Below, one piece after another: positions 1-9,000 of a stretch of DNA of 25,608 bases. Every line of letters starts with the position of its first letter. Position 1 is the stretch's first letter. Under the pieces are notes generated by a model that saw only the letters and a list, made by a program, of their open reading frames with translations, was not told the origin of the DNA and did not search any database. The stretch is from a virus. A program made the position numbers and the translations under genes. Location of the stretch: IMG/VR virus record IMGVR_UViG_3300046007_004363, positions 1 to 25,608 of that record; one strand, given 5' to 3'.

Positions 1-1
1 A

Positions 2-229
2 GCAAGAACTCGCTTCTTGAACATTGTGAACCCATATCTTGAATCAATCCAACAACGTCAAGGTTTGTATGCCTTCCGTGTTATCATGGATGAAAGTAAT
101 AATACGCCGGATATTATTGACCGTAACATTCTTTATGGACAATTGTATCTACAACCTGCAAAGACTGCTGAATTTATCATTCTTGATTTCAACGTTCAAT
201 CAACAGGTGCGGCATTCCCAGGTGCTTAA
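2..229 (+). CDS. Tail sheath protein, C-terminal fragment (T4 gp18-like)
   Basis: Only the last 75 codons are in the window; the reading frame is open from base 2 and ends at the TAA at 227-229. The tail sheath is the contractile outer cylinder of a myovirus tail. The fragment reads RFLNIVNPYLESIQQRQGLY, then a VIMDESNNTPDIIDRN segment and a PAKTAEFIILDF strand. This is the typical sheath C-terminus: a long helix, a 'DE.NNTP..ID.N' loop, and a final strand that holds neighbouring subunits. The following tail tube gene agrees, since sheath and tube genes are adjacent in T4-like phages. Arg codons CGT/CGC and C-ending codons are commoner here than in the later giant gene, as expected for a major structural protein. 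A strong hairpin follows the stop. The upstream part of the gene is outside the window. Confidence 0.85.
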   Translation, partial: ARTRFLNIVNPYLESIQQRQGLYAFRVIMDESNNTPDIIDRNILYGQLYLQPAKTAEFIILDFNVQSTGAAFPGA

Positions 230-241
230 TTGATATAAAAA

Positions 242-272
242 GGGGAGATGAAATACTCTCCCCATATTTTTT
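242..272 (+). terminator. Rho-independent terminator after the sheath gene
   Basis: A perfect 7-bp stem GGGGAGA (242-248) / TCTCCCC (257-263) with an 8-nt loop is followed by ATATTTTTT. It lies 13 nt after the sheath stop codon and just before a CATATTTATA-like element, so it probably separates the sheath transcript from the tube transcript. Confidence 0.8.
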
Positions 273-280
273 GAAATTAC

Positions 281-290
281 TATATTTATA
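281..290 (+). promoter_or_regulatory. Candidate late promoter (TATATTTATA) before tail tube
   Basis: TATATTTATA lies 31 nt before the tube start codon. The same CATATTTATA-like element occurs in several other intergenic regions of this window in the same orientation. The spacing fits a -10-type late promoter with a short leader. T4 late promoters use TATAAATA; this sequence is different, so the assignment is inferred from recurrence and position only. Confidence 0.5.
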
Positions 291-321
291 CTTAAAAGGT
301 ATTTTAAATTTGGAGAAATAA

Positions 322-810
322 ATGGCTGAATTACTTGATCCCACGGAAGTATTTTTTACCCCGTTTGAGCCAAAGTTACAAAATCGTTTTATCATGTATA
401 TCGAAGGTGTTCCTGCTTATTTGGTAAAAGGTTCAGGAAGACCTAATATAAATTTTAATCCGATTACTTTGGATCACATAAACATTAAACGTAAGGTAAA
501 AGGTAAAGGTGAGTGGCAAGATATTACAATTAAATTGTATGATCCAATAGTTCCATCCGCTGCTCAGGCAGTTATGGAATGGGTGCGTTTATCACACGAA
601 TCTGTAACAGGTCGTGATGGTTACTCTGACTTCTACAAGAAAGATATTACGCTACACATCCTTGGTCCTGTTGGTGATAAAGTAGAAGAATGGACACTTA
701 AAGGTGCATTCATTACTGCCACAACATTTGGTGAAATGGATTGGGCAAACGATGCGTTTGTTGAAATTTCATTGACCTTGGCATATGATTATGCTATCCT
801 ACAATACTGA
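322..810 (+). CDS. Tail tube protein (T4 gp19-like)
   Basis: This 162-aa protein should form the inner rigid tube of the contractile tail through which DNA passes; T4 gp19 is almost the same length. The N-terminus has 'FEPKLQNRFIMYIEGVPAYL', matching the 'PK..NRF...I.G.P' start of this family. A predicted beta-rich body follows with 'W.DI.I.LYDP', and the end reads 'GEMDWAND..VEI.LTLAYDYA', typical of the last tube strands. GGAG about 8 nt before the ATG is a good ribosome binding site. Placement directly after the sheath gene and ahead of the tail chaperone and tape measure genes is standard for myovirus tails. It probably forms its own transcription unit, with the terminator at 242-272 before it and a hairpin at 852-878 after it, as would suit a highly expressed structural protein. 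Confidence 0.9.
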   Translation: MAELLDPTEVFFTPFEPKLQNRFIMYIEGVPAYLVKGSGRPNINFNPITLDHINIKRKVKGKGEWQDITIKLYDPIVPSAAQAVMEWVRLSHESVTGRDGYSDFYKKDITLHILGPVGDKVEEWTLKGAFITATTFGEMDWANDAFVEISLTLAYDYAILQY

Positions 811-851
811 TACAAATTGTATTATCATATTGAGGTTGAATTGAAGAATAC

Positions 852-887
852 GGGTATACTGATTTTTTCGGTATACCCATATTTATA
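852..887 (+). terminator. Hairpin terminator after tail tube gene
   Basis: A perfect 8-bp stem GGGTATAC (852-859) / GTATACCC (871-878) with an 11-nt T-rich loop is followed directly by ATATTTATATT. The tail is less U-rich than in a textbook terminator, and the 3' arm runs straight into the promoter-like element CATATTTATA, so the two elements touch. Confidence 0.6.
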
Positions 888-888
888 T
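879..888 (+). promoter_or_regulatory. Candidate late promoter (CATATTTATA) before chaperone gene
   Basis: CATATTTATA lies 46 nt upstream of the ATG at 935, with its first base next to the 3' arm of the preceding hairpin. It is the same sequence as the elements at 2034, 6004 and 19435. Confidence 0.5.
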
Positions 889-934
889 TAGTAAATTAAA
901 ACGTTTTATTACAAACAATGTTATAGGATTAGTT

Positions 935-1801
935 ATGACAAAAATTCCAACAGGTTATGATATACCCATGGATAGTGGTATGTCTGATGCAGATTTAAAG
1001 GCACGATTAGTTGCCGAACACAAACAGACTAATGTTAAAAAATCAAACTTCCCAACAGAGATGGTTCCATTGCCGTCAAAAGGATTAGTTTATCCAGAAG
1101 GTCATCCTCTTGCCGATGGTGTTATCGAAATGAAATATATGACTGCAAGAGAGGAAGATATTTTAACATCACAGAATTTGATTAAACAAGGCGTAGTTTT
1201 GGATAAATTATTTGAGTCTTTGATTGTTACTCCAATGAATTACGGTGATTTGTACGTGGGTGATAAAAATGCAATTATGGTTGCTGCTAGAATTTTGGGA
1301 TATGGAAAGGAATATACAGTTGAAATAGACGATCCATTCTCACCTGGAAATAAACAAAAACTAACAATAGATTTAACTCAAATTGAGCACAAGGAGGTCG
1401 ATTATTCGCCGTTTGAGAACAGAGCATCCGAATTTGATTACACACTACCCCTTTCAAATAGAACTGTAACATTCAGACTTTTAACACATGATATTGAAAA
1501 ACAAATCAAACATGAATTGAAAACAATGAATAAATCATTAGTTAAAACTGGAATTGACAAGGAACTAACAACAAGACTCAAATATGTTATTGTTGCAGTT
1601 GATGGGGAACGAGGAAGAGCAACTGTTGATAATTTTGTTGATAACGAATTATTTGCTGCAGACTCAAGAGCATTAAGACAGTTTATTAGAGAGTTTTCAC
1701 CAGATTTAGATATGACTTTCACTTTTGTTTCTGATACAACTGGTGAGGTAAAGGAGATGGATATACCGCTTGAGGTGTCATTTTTTTGGCCTAACTCCTG
1801 A
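935..1801 (+). CDS. Baseplate hub/tail assembly chaperone, T4 gp26-like
   Basis: This 288-aa protein reads LPSKGLVYPEGHPL near residues 46-59 and then 'IEMKYMTAREEDILTSQNL', a signature I associate with the T4 gp26 'T4_baseplate' family found just ahead of the tape measure gene in T4-like phages. Such proteins are thought to act in baseplate hub or tail assembly, probably on the tape measure, rather than as major structural parts. The ATG is preceded by AGGATTAG at a good distance. The 0-frame ends at TGA 1799-1801 with residues SFFWPNS. A run of seven T at 1781-1787 gives access to a +1-frame extension that looks like gp51. A 0-frame product (288 aa) and a frameshifted product of about 361 aa would mirror the gpG/gpGT arrangement of lambda. 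Function is inferred from family and position. Confidence 0.8.
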   Translation: MTKIPTGYDIPMDSGMSDADLKARLVAEHKQTNVKKSNFPTEMVPLPSKGLVYPEGHPLADGVIEMKYMTAREEDILTSQNLIKQGVVLDKLFESLIVTPMNYGDLYVGDKNAIMVAARILGYGKEYTVEIDDPFSPGNKQKLTIDLTQIEHKEVDYSPFENRASEFDYTLPLSNRTVTFRLLTHDIEKQIKHELKTMNKSLVKTGIDKELTTRLKYVIVAVDGERGRATVDNFVDNELFAADSRALRQFIREFSPDLDMTFTFVSDTTGEVKEMDIPLEVSFFWPNS

Positions 1802-2021
1802 GTATAAGATAGGGTTACACGAAGAAGTATTTTCTGTTTGTTATTATGGTAAAGGTGGTTTCACATGGAGTGAAGTTTATGATTTACCAATACATTTAAG
1901 AAGATATTATCTTAAACAAATTCAGAAGGCAGTAGATGAAAAAAATAAAGCGGAACAAGCAGAGATTTCAAAATCAAAATCAAAAGTTCCAACATTTACT
2001 AAACCATCTGGAAGAAAATAA
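1770..2021 (+). CDS. gp51-like tail/baseplate assembly ORF in +1 frame, probably made by frameshifting
   Basis: The open frame overlaps the end of the gp26-like gene in the +1 frame. Its only internal start near the beginning is a TTG at 1770, 13 nt after AAGGAG, which is a poor distance. After the T run it reads GLTPEYKIGLHEEVFSVCYY, then a 'GFTW.EVY.LP..LRRYYLKQI' stretch and a Lys-rich tail. That is the pattern I associate with gp51-like proteins of T4-like phages, and with the C-terminal extension of frameshifted tail chaperones. Conserved-looking residues begin right at the slip site (GLTPEY from 1788), so the natural product is more likely a fusion than an independent 83-aa protein. The tape measure gene follows after a terminator. 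An independent TTG start cannot be excluded. Confidence 0.7.
   Translation: MRCHFFGLTPEYKIGLHEEVFSVCYYGKGGFTWSEVYDLPIHLRRYYLKQIQKAVDEKNKAEQAEISKSKSKVPTFTKPSGRK
1781..1787 (+). other. Candidate programmed +1 (or -2) frameshift site, T7 run
   Basis: The 0-frame codons are TCA TTT TTT TGG. Seven T in a row let a Phe tRNA slip by +1 so that GGC CTA ACT CCT GAG is read instead of TGG CCT AAC TCC TGA. The 0-frame stop lies only 12 nt beyond the run. The joined product would have 284 residues of the gp26-like part and 77 of the gp51-like part. Confidence 0.55.
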
Positions 2022-2025
2022 ATTC

Positions 2026-2065
2026 ATGGTCTACATATTTATACAATGTAGACCATTTTGTTTTT
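2026..2065 (+). terminator. Strong rho-independent terminator with promoter-like loop
   Basis: A perfect 10-bp stem ATGGTCTACA (2026-2035) / TGTAGACCAT (2047-2056) with an 11-nt loop is followed by TTTGTTTTT. It ends the gp26/gp51 unit 5 nt after its stop codon. The loop TATTTATACAA contains most of the recurring CATATTTATA element. Confidence 0.85.
2034..2043 (+). promoter_or_regulatory. Candidate late promoter (CATATTTATA) inside terminator loop
   Basis: CATATTTATA begins in the 5' arm and fills most of the loop of the terminator at 2026-2056, 39 nt before the tape measure ATG. Position and orientation match the other copies. Confidence 0.45.
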
Positions 2066-2082
2066 AATTTATCCGGAAGGTC

Positions 2083-5000
2083 ATGGCAACGGAAAATGAA
2101 AAAAAATTAGAAGAACAGATAAAATCTCTTTCGGAAGAAAGAAAAAAAATTGAAGCTGCTATTCTTGTATTAAAAAATCAAATAGAATCAACAGAAAAAA
2201 AATCTGTTGCTAATCTAGAAAGAATAATAAAATTAGAAACTTTGCGTCTTGATAGTGTAGAGAAGGAAGAAGAAATACGCAAAAAAATTGAAAAGATAGA
2301 CAAAGATACCGAAAAAAGAACAGAAAAGGCAAAAAAAGCTCAAGACGAGACAACAAATAGTCTTGAGGGAACAAATGATCTTACATCTGATCTAAACAAA
2401 GCAATGAAATCTGTAAATTCTTTGATGACAGATTTCAGTAAGACTTCATTTAAAACACAGGCCATACTATCAACATTACCAGCTGATGCACAAAAAAATG
2501 CAGCTAATATGGGTTTAACTGTAAACATTTCTGAAAAATTTGGTAAAACAATTGAAAAAGTAAAGGTACACATACAACAAGGTGGTACATATACAGACTC
2601 TTTCAAAGATTCCTTAGCAGAAACAGTTGATCTTGCATCAGATGTAGAACAAATGGAAGCTGCAATGGTTAAATCATCTGCAGATGCAATGAAAGGTAAA
2701 GCCAGTATTGTAGAGACTGATAGAGTAAGAGAAGCAATACTTGTAAAGATGTATGAGATTGAAAACGGTAGTAGCGATTTAACGAGAGAAGAAAAGAAAC
2801 TCCAAATGGATGCATTGGGTGTATTGTTGAACAAAATAGACCAGATGGATGTTGCTAATGAAAAAATAAAAGAACAAAATGATAGTATGGCTAACTTAAA
2901 TCAAATGAGTAGTAAAGTTGGTGATACAATGGGGGGATGGGTAAAAAGACTTCCAGGTGGGGATAACATATCAAATGCTTTGGGTATAGATAAAACAGCA
3001 AATAATATAAATAAGAAGATGTCTACTGCATTTACATCTGCATTAGGTGCTATAAAGGGTAAAAACAGTCCAGCCGAAGCATTCAAGGATGCGGGTTCTG
3101 CATTAGGTAGTATGATTTCAATGGCACCAAAGTTGATGGCAGGTTTAGGATTAGGGTTATTAACGGGTGCAGTTAGTTTCTTGATGGGTGCTTTTGGTGA
3201 AGTAGACCAACAAGTTTCTGATATAGGTAAGGAATTTGGTTATTCAAGAAAAGAAGCAATGGGATTGAGAGATGCGTCAATTGATATTGCTGGAGAAATG
3301 GGTGTTGTTGGTGTAAACTCAAAAGAAGTTGTAAAAAACATAGGCACCGTTTCCGAAATGATGGGTGGATTGGATATAGGTGCTCAAATTGCGGGTGGAA
3401 ATGCTGCGGCCAAACAATTAGTAAAAGATACAACTCTTTTAACAGAAAAATTCCAAATGAGTGCAGATGAAGTTCAGTCTATGCATACTCTTTCATCCAT
3501 AACCGGCAAAAGTATGGGTGAACTTGCAGGAACTGCCGCTAAAATGGGTGGTGGATTGATGACAAGTAAACAAGCAATGAAGGCACTCGCAAGTGTTCCA
3601 AAAGAAGTTGCAGTTGCTTTCAAAGGAATACCTGCACAGTTGGCTGCTGCTGCTCAGAAGGCAAAATTACTTGGACACGATTTGAAGAAAGTTCAAGATA
3701 TTGGTGATGGTATGTTAGACATAGAACAATCACTTGAAAAAGAAATGGAAGCGAGAGTATTGACTGGTAAAAATCTTCAATTAGATAAAGCCCGTGAACT
3801 TGCATTGAATGGTGATATTGCCGGATTACAAGATGAATTGTTAAAACAAGCCGGTGGTCTTGAAGACTTTACAAAGATGAATCGTATTCAACAAAAGGCA
3901 ATGGCAGATGCCATGGGTATGTCTGTTGAAGAAATGACCACGATGCTTACAAATGCAGACAAACTACAAAAGTTGGGTGTATCACAACAACGAATGGATG
4001 AATTACAGTCTAAAAATGCTGAAGAATTAAAGAAAATTGCAGGTGAAACTGCAGATGGTGCATTGAAAGCCGAAATAGAAAGAATGGCAAAAGAAAAAGA
4101 ATCTGCATCTATAAAAGAAAAGATGGCCAATATAGTTCAAAAACTACAAGAAAAACTATCAAAACTATTGACGCCTATTCTTGAAATGGTGCATGGAATG
4201 TTGGATGCAGCCGAAGCTGGTGGTGGATTTGACGATATAGTACAATCAATTTCTGGTGTAATAAAAGGTATAATTCCAATTGTAAAAACTCTTTTTGGTG
4301 TGTTATCGTCTTTAATTGGTCCTGTTACATCAGTTTTAGGATTTTTTGGTGGTATAGGTGATAAAACAGAAGAAATAACCGGTGGTGTTGCAGATGCTGG
4401 AAAGGCGGCTGAAGCAAGTCAGGCCGGTTTCGGTGGTATAATGAAAGCAGTTACATTGATTGGTGGTGCTTTTGCTGGCAAGGCATTGATTGGTAAAGGT
4501 CTTGACATGATGAAAGAAAAGGCATCAGAGTTCGGAGACACGTTAAAAGAAAAGGTTGCCGATAAAGTTGGGGATATGGGTAAAAAGTTTTTGGGTATGG
4601 GTAAGAATGCAAAAGGAATGAAAACGCCAAAGGCACCAAAAATGCCAGAAGGTGGTGGCAAAAAGGGTGGTGGGTTCATGGACTCATTGGTAGAGGCATT
4701 CAACAAAATAGATGCTAAAAAAATGTTAATGGGTGCAGCGGCATTAGTTGTTTTGGCTGCCGCTCTTTGGATAACGGCTAAGGCAGTTCAAGAATTTATG
4801 AAAGTAGATTGGGCTGCTATGGCAAAAGCCGGTGTTGCTCTTTTAGGTTTAGCCGGTGTTGCTTATTTGATAAGTAAAGTAGAAAAGGATATGATAAAAG
4901 GTGCAGCCGCAATGTTAATACTCGGTGCAGCTCTTTACGTGATTGGATTGGCATTACAATTTTTTGTAAAAATTAGTTGGGAAGATTTAGCAAAAGCTGG

Positions 5001-5985
5001 TGTTGCTTTATTAGGATTAGTTGGGATTGCGGCTTTACTTGCATATGCGGCGCCATTGGTTATAGTTGGTGCACAATCAATACTTATACTATCTGCTGCT
5101 TTCCTTGTATTTTCAGTTGGTATGTATGTTTTGAGTAAGGCAATGGCCGGATTTGTTCCAATGATGGAAACAGTTTTCAATGGAATAAACACTATAATAA
5201 CTACAATAGGTGATGCTATTGTTAAAATAATAGAAGCTGTTGCAGGTGGTATATCAACCGTAATTGATAAGTTAATGGGATTGACTACATTAAACGGTGA
5301 CAATCTATTGAAGATTGCTGCGGGTATAACTGCATTGGGTCTCGCCCTCGCTGGTTTTGGCGGTGGTTCCGGTGCAGGTGCTATTGCAGACGGTATAGGA
5401 AATGCAATCGGTGGACTATTAGGTGGTGAAAGTCCATTAAGTCAATTACAAACTATAATGAAAGATATTCAGCCAGAAAAATTATCTGGTATAGCTAAGG
5501 CAATCGTAGAACTTTCCGCTGCTATGACTGCACTTTCAAATACACTTCAAAATGTAAACTTTGATAAATTAGAAGAAGTAATGTCTGCTGTTGATAAAGC
5601 TAGTGGTGGAAGTAAAATTGGTTCTATCGTAAGTAGTATCAGTTCTTTATTCGGCGGTGGTGGAGAAGAAAAGGGTGGAGCTTCCGCCTCTCCTGCAAAA
5701 GCCGGTGGAATATCCACAGTTGGACAAACTGCGGAAACAGTTGCGGTTGGTGGTGCAGGTGGTGCAGCCGGAACAAGTGGTGCAGGTGGTGCAAGTGCAG
5801 CTGGTGGAGGAGGCGGTGGCCTTGAAGGAAAGATGGACCAACTTATTTCTATAATATCATCAATGGCATCATCACCAACGATAATACAAATTGGTGATAA
5901 AACGGTAGAAGAAATAAATGGTAGAGGCGATTTCAAGAAAACATATCAAATAGGAACGGATAATACCTACGGTAGATCCATGTAA
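2083..5985 (+). CDS. Tail tape measure protein
   Basis: This 1300-aa protein should sit inside the tail tube and set its length; T4 gp29, which does this job, is about 590 aa. The first 90 residues or so are a charged coiled coil (Lys/Glu-rich heptads). Long predicted helices follow, with hydrophobic segments near residues 344-372 and 724-759 and a cluster at 881-1027. That cluster contains a 56-residue tandem duplication (GAAALVVLAAAL...KAGVALLGLAG at 884, then GAAAMLILGAAL...KAGVALLGLVG at 940). A Gly/Ala/Ser-rich low-complexity segment occupies about 1190-1250, before a conserved-looking C-terminus (IIQIGDKTVEEING). GGAAGG just before the ATG is the ribosome binding site. Position after the gp26/gp51 chaperone and before baseplate genes, length, helicity and hydrophobic patches together support the call. 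No peptidase motif was seen. Confidence 0.87.
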   Translation: MATENEKKLEEQIKSLSEERKKIEAAILVLKNQIESTEKKSVANLERIIKLETLRLDSVEKEEEIRKKIEKIDKDTEKRTEKAKKAQDETTNSLEGTNDLTSDLNKAMKSVNSLMTDFSKTSFKTQAILSTLPADAQKNAANMGLTVNISEKFGKTIEKVKVHIQQGGTYTDSFKDSLAETVDLASDVEQMEAAMVKSSADAMKGKASIVETDRVREAILVKMYEIENGSSDLTREEKKLQMDALGVLLNKIDQMDVANEKIKEQNDSMANLNQMSSKVGDTMGGWVKRLPGGDNISNALGIDKTANNINKKMSTAFTSALGAIKGKNSPAEAFKDAGSALGSMISMAPKLMAGLGLGLLTGAVSFLMGAFGEVDQQVSDIGKEFGYSRKEAMGLRDASIDIAGEMGVVGVNSKEVVKNIGTVSEMMGGLDIGAQIAGGNAAAKQLVKDTTLLTEKFQMSADEVQSMHTLSSITGKSMGELAGTAAKMGGGLMTSKQAMKALASVPKEVAVAFKGIPAQLAAAAQKAKLLGHDLKKVQDIGDGMLDIEQSLEKEMEARVLTGKNLQLDKARELALNGDIAGLQDELLKQAGGLEDFTKMNRIQQKAMADAMGMSVEEMTTMLTNADKLQKLGVSQQRMDELQSKNAEELKKIAGETADGALKAEIERMAKEKESASIKEKMANIVQKLQEKLSKLLTPILEMVHGMLDAAEAGGGFDDIVQSISGVIKGIIPIVKTLFGVLSSLIGPVTSVLGFFGGIGDKTEEITGGVADAGKAAEASQAGFGGIMKAVTLIGGAFAGKALIGKGLDMMKEKASEFGDTLKEKVADKVGDMGKKFLGMGKNAKGMKTPKAPKMPEGGGKKGGGFMDSLVEAFNKIDAKKMLMGAAALVVLAAALWITAKAVQEFMKVDWAAMAKAGVALLGLAGVAYLISKVEKDMIKGAAAMLILGAALYVIGLALQFFVKISWEDLAKAGVALLGLVGIAALLAYAAPLVIVGAQSILILSAAFLVFSVGMYVLSKAMAGFVPMMETVFNGINTIITTIGDAIVKIIEAVAGGISTVIDKLMGLTTLNGDNLLKIAAGITALGLALAGFGGGSGAGAIADGIGNAIGGLLGGESPLSQLQTIMKDIQPEKLSGIAKAIVELSAAMTALSNTLQNVNFDKLEEVMSAVDKASGGSKIGSIVSSISSLFGGGGEEKGGASASPAKAGGISTVGQTAETVAVGGAGGAAGTSGAGGASAAGGGGGGLEGKMDQLISIISSMASSPTIIQIGDKTVEEINGRGDFKKTYQIGTDNTYGRSM
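4732..5067 (+). repeat. 56-codon tandem duplication in tape measure gene
   Basis: Two adjacent copies of a hydrophobic unit start at 4732 and 4900 (168 nt apart). Each runs from GAAA(L/M) through an aliphatic helix, a short polar turn (KVDW / KISW) and AKAGVALLGL. This fits growth of a tape measure by internal duplication. Confidence 0.7.
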
Positions 5986-6003
5986 TAACATTTTCAATTA
6001 TAT

Positions 6004-6013
6004 CATATTTATA
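6004..6013 (+). promoter_or_regulatory. Candidate late promoter (CATATTTATA) before giant baseplate gene
   Basis: CATATTTATA lies 19 nt upstream of the ATG at 6033, followed by AGGAAG as ribosome binding site. No clear hairpin precedes it, so read-through from the tape measure gene is also possible. Confidence 0.5.
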
Positions 6014-6032
6014 TGAAATAATAGGAAGAATA

Positions 6033-9000
6033 ATGTCTTTGTTAGATTTAAAATCAGACTTATCAAAATATCGGGCAGAAACTTCGATAGAAGAAAAAGA
6101 AGGCCCACACACATCTGTTGCAAAAAGTAGTAAAGGTTTTGCAACAAATCAACCTATTACAGATAGATTATTAACATCTATACCAGAAATAAAAAAACCA
6201 AAACAAATACCCATAGATGAAAGATTAAAACAATCTAAATTAGATGACATCATTCGCAAAGATTTTGATGAAATGATGATAAATTCTGTTTCAGGATTGT
6301 CACCAAAAAATATAGATGTAAACACATATAATCTTGGAGTATCTTCTATTGAAAATGTTGCTTCAAAATTTGGTCAAATCAAACAAGAAGAAATTGTAAA
6401 TAATTTAAATACATCCAATACTCTGATAATAAAGTCTCAATCTGGAAACAATAATAATGATTCAAATGTAAACCCAAGTCAATTTACACAAACTGTTAAT
6501 AGAACTGAACAAAGTCCTAATATAGTGGTAAATGTTGGTGATGCAAATGATAATATAATCGTTCCTGAAATAATCATAGATGGCAAACCATTATCTATGA
6601 ATAGAGAAAATCAATCGGTAATAATAAATAAAAACTTAATTTCTCCCATAAACAATGTAATAAATCCAAACATTGCATTGAATAAGATATTTAAACCATC
6701 CGTAAAAGAAAATACAACACCTAACATTGTAAAAGATACAATAAAGGAAGGTCTTGTTGTTGATCCACAAACAAAGGTATTTAGAATACAATCTGGAACA
6801 AATCATTTTACTGATGAAAGTGAATTAAATCCAAAAGGAAAATCCATACAGTTCATATCCACATCTATGTTGGATTCAAGAAGACCACTTCAAGAACCAG
6901 ATTTGGTTAGATATAGTGGTGAAACTGTGCAGACTAGAGATAACAGTATCTATAATATAGATAATGTTATTAGAACAAATCCATCCGGTAGAAATGAAAA
7001 TCCAGATGAATCACTTTATTCATTCGATAATGCACAGGGTGTAAACTATTTCGATAATAGATATTTCAGAGGATTTAGCATAAACCAAAAATCAACAGAT
7101 TTGGTTAATAAGTATTCGTCTATATTTGGTTTTCCAGGATCAAGAGGAACTTCACCTGCAGTCAATTTCATGGTTGATACAAATTCTACTGGATTTGAAA
7201 CATTTACTCAACCAAGAGTTTCCTCGTATAAAAACGAAAGTTCAGATTATACATTTGTTACTCAAAGAAGTGTAAACTTTTTTGATATAAACGGACAACA
7301 TACAAATGCAGGTTTTACTTTATTTGCTCGTGCATTAACAAGTAATTATTTAGATAATGTTTCAAGATTTACATGGAAAGGTAAAAGACCATCTGCTCCA
7401 TCTGTTAATTATTTTGATGTTAATAAAGAGAAAAGTGTTGCTGGTTTCCACACATTTGCACAAACATATGATACAAAATTTGTAAAACAATCATCGATAT
7501 ATGATTGGGATGGAAAGAGAACTGGATCACCAGAAGTAAATTATTTTGATATAAATTCAACATATACAAAACGTGGTTTTCATAAACTTGCAGAGTTGTA
7601 TGATTCAAAATATGTAAGGGGTAGTTCTATCTTCGATTGGGATGGAAAGAGAAGAAATGCACCTGCTGTAAATTATTTTGATGTTGATTCTAAAAATTCA
7701 CAAACCGGTTTCCATACGTTTGCACAAAAATACGATAGTAAATTTGTTGCAGAATCATCTGAATTTGATTGGGATGGTGTACCTACAAATGCTCCTGCAA
7801 TAAACTATTTTGATTTAAATGGTCAATTTACAACAACAGGTTTCCATACGTTTGCACAAACTTATGATACCAAATATATTCCTGAAACATCTAGATTTGA
7901 TTGGAATGGTGTTCGTAGAAAGGCACCTTCTGTAAATTATTTCGATTTGAGTAAAGAATTTACAACAACTGGTTTCCATACATTTGCGAGAAAATATGAT
8001 ACCAAATATATTCCTGAAAGTTCTGTGTTCGATTGGGATGGCACCAGAGATAAAGCGCCTGTTGTTGATTACTTCGATTTGTATGCAACAAATACTTCAA
8101 CCGGCTTCCATTCATTTGCTCAATTATATGATACGAAATTTATAGAAGAATCTTCTATCTTTGATTGGGATGGAACAAGAGTAGATGCTCCGGAAGTAAA
8201 CTACTTTGACATCTCCGGTGGAGGTAGATCTAACTTAGAATCTACTTCTGGATTTGTTGCAAAAACTACTGCAGGTTTCCATAAATTTGCTCAGATATAT
8301 GATACAAAATATGTTCGTGGTTCATCGATTTATGATTGGGATGGTGACAAACAATCTGCACCTGCTGTAAATTATTTTGATGTATCTGGAACAAGTAGAA
8401 CTGCGAGTGAACAAAACTCTTTACTTGCACAATTTAATGTTCCAAGAAGATTTACCGCAAATACACTTGGTGGATTCCATACATTTGCACAAAAGTATGA
8501 TACAAAATACATAACAGAATCATCTGAATATAATTGGGATGGTACAAGAAATAATGCACCAGAAGTAAATTATTTTGATATTGCACAAACAAACAGAACT
8601 ATATCCGAATTTACAGGTGGTTTTAGGTCATTCACAACAGCTGGATTCCATAAATTTGCTCAATTATATGATTCAAAATATATTAAAGATTCTTCAAGAT
8701 ATGATTGGGATGGTAGGGCTGACAGAAAAAATTTCCGAAATCCAATACCGGTAGATTACTTCGATAATCCAAATGCAAATGCAAGACGTTTTGGTACACA
8801 ATTCATAATAAATACACCAAACGATTATCGTGCGGGTATAATGACTGTTGGTACAAAAGATAAATTTATTGCAAAAACTTTTGGTGGTTTCCATATATTT
8901 GCTCAATTGTATGATTCAAAATATATTCCTGAAAGTTCACGATTCGATTGGGATGGTACGAAAGATAGAGCACCTTCTGTAAATTATTTTGATACATTCC

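Noticed and set aside
39-233. 64-codon frame overlapping the sheath C-terminus, and a 65-codon frame at 5657-5854
   Set aside because: Both lie in alternative frames of clearly coding sequence with no start signal; the sheath and tape measure frames explain the DNA.
281-290. Reading TATTTATA as a T4-type TATAAATA late promoter on the minus strand
   Set aside because: All genes are on the + strand and the element is always placed upstream of + strand starts in the same orientation. Antisense promoters before every unit are unlikely, though not excluded.
2340-2834. 164-codon open frame on the minus strand inside the tape measure gene
   Set aside because: It is a shadow of the coding frame: AT-rich codons on the + strand leave few stops in the antisense frame. 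There is no ribosome binding site and the protein is not convincing. The same applies to the other minus-strand frames, such as 15482-16192, 10808-11206 and 4935-5303.
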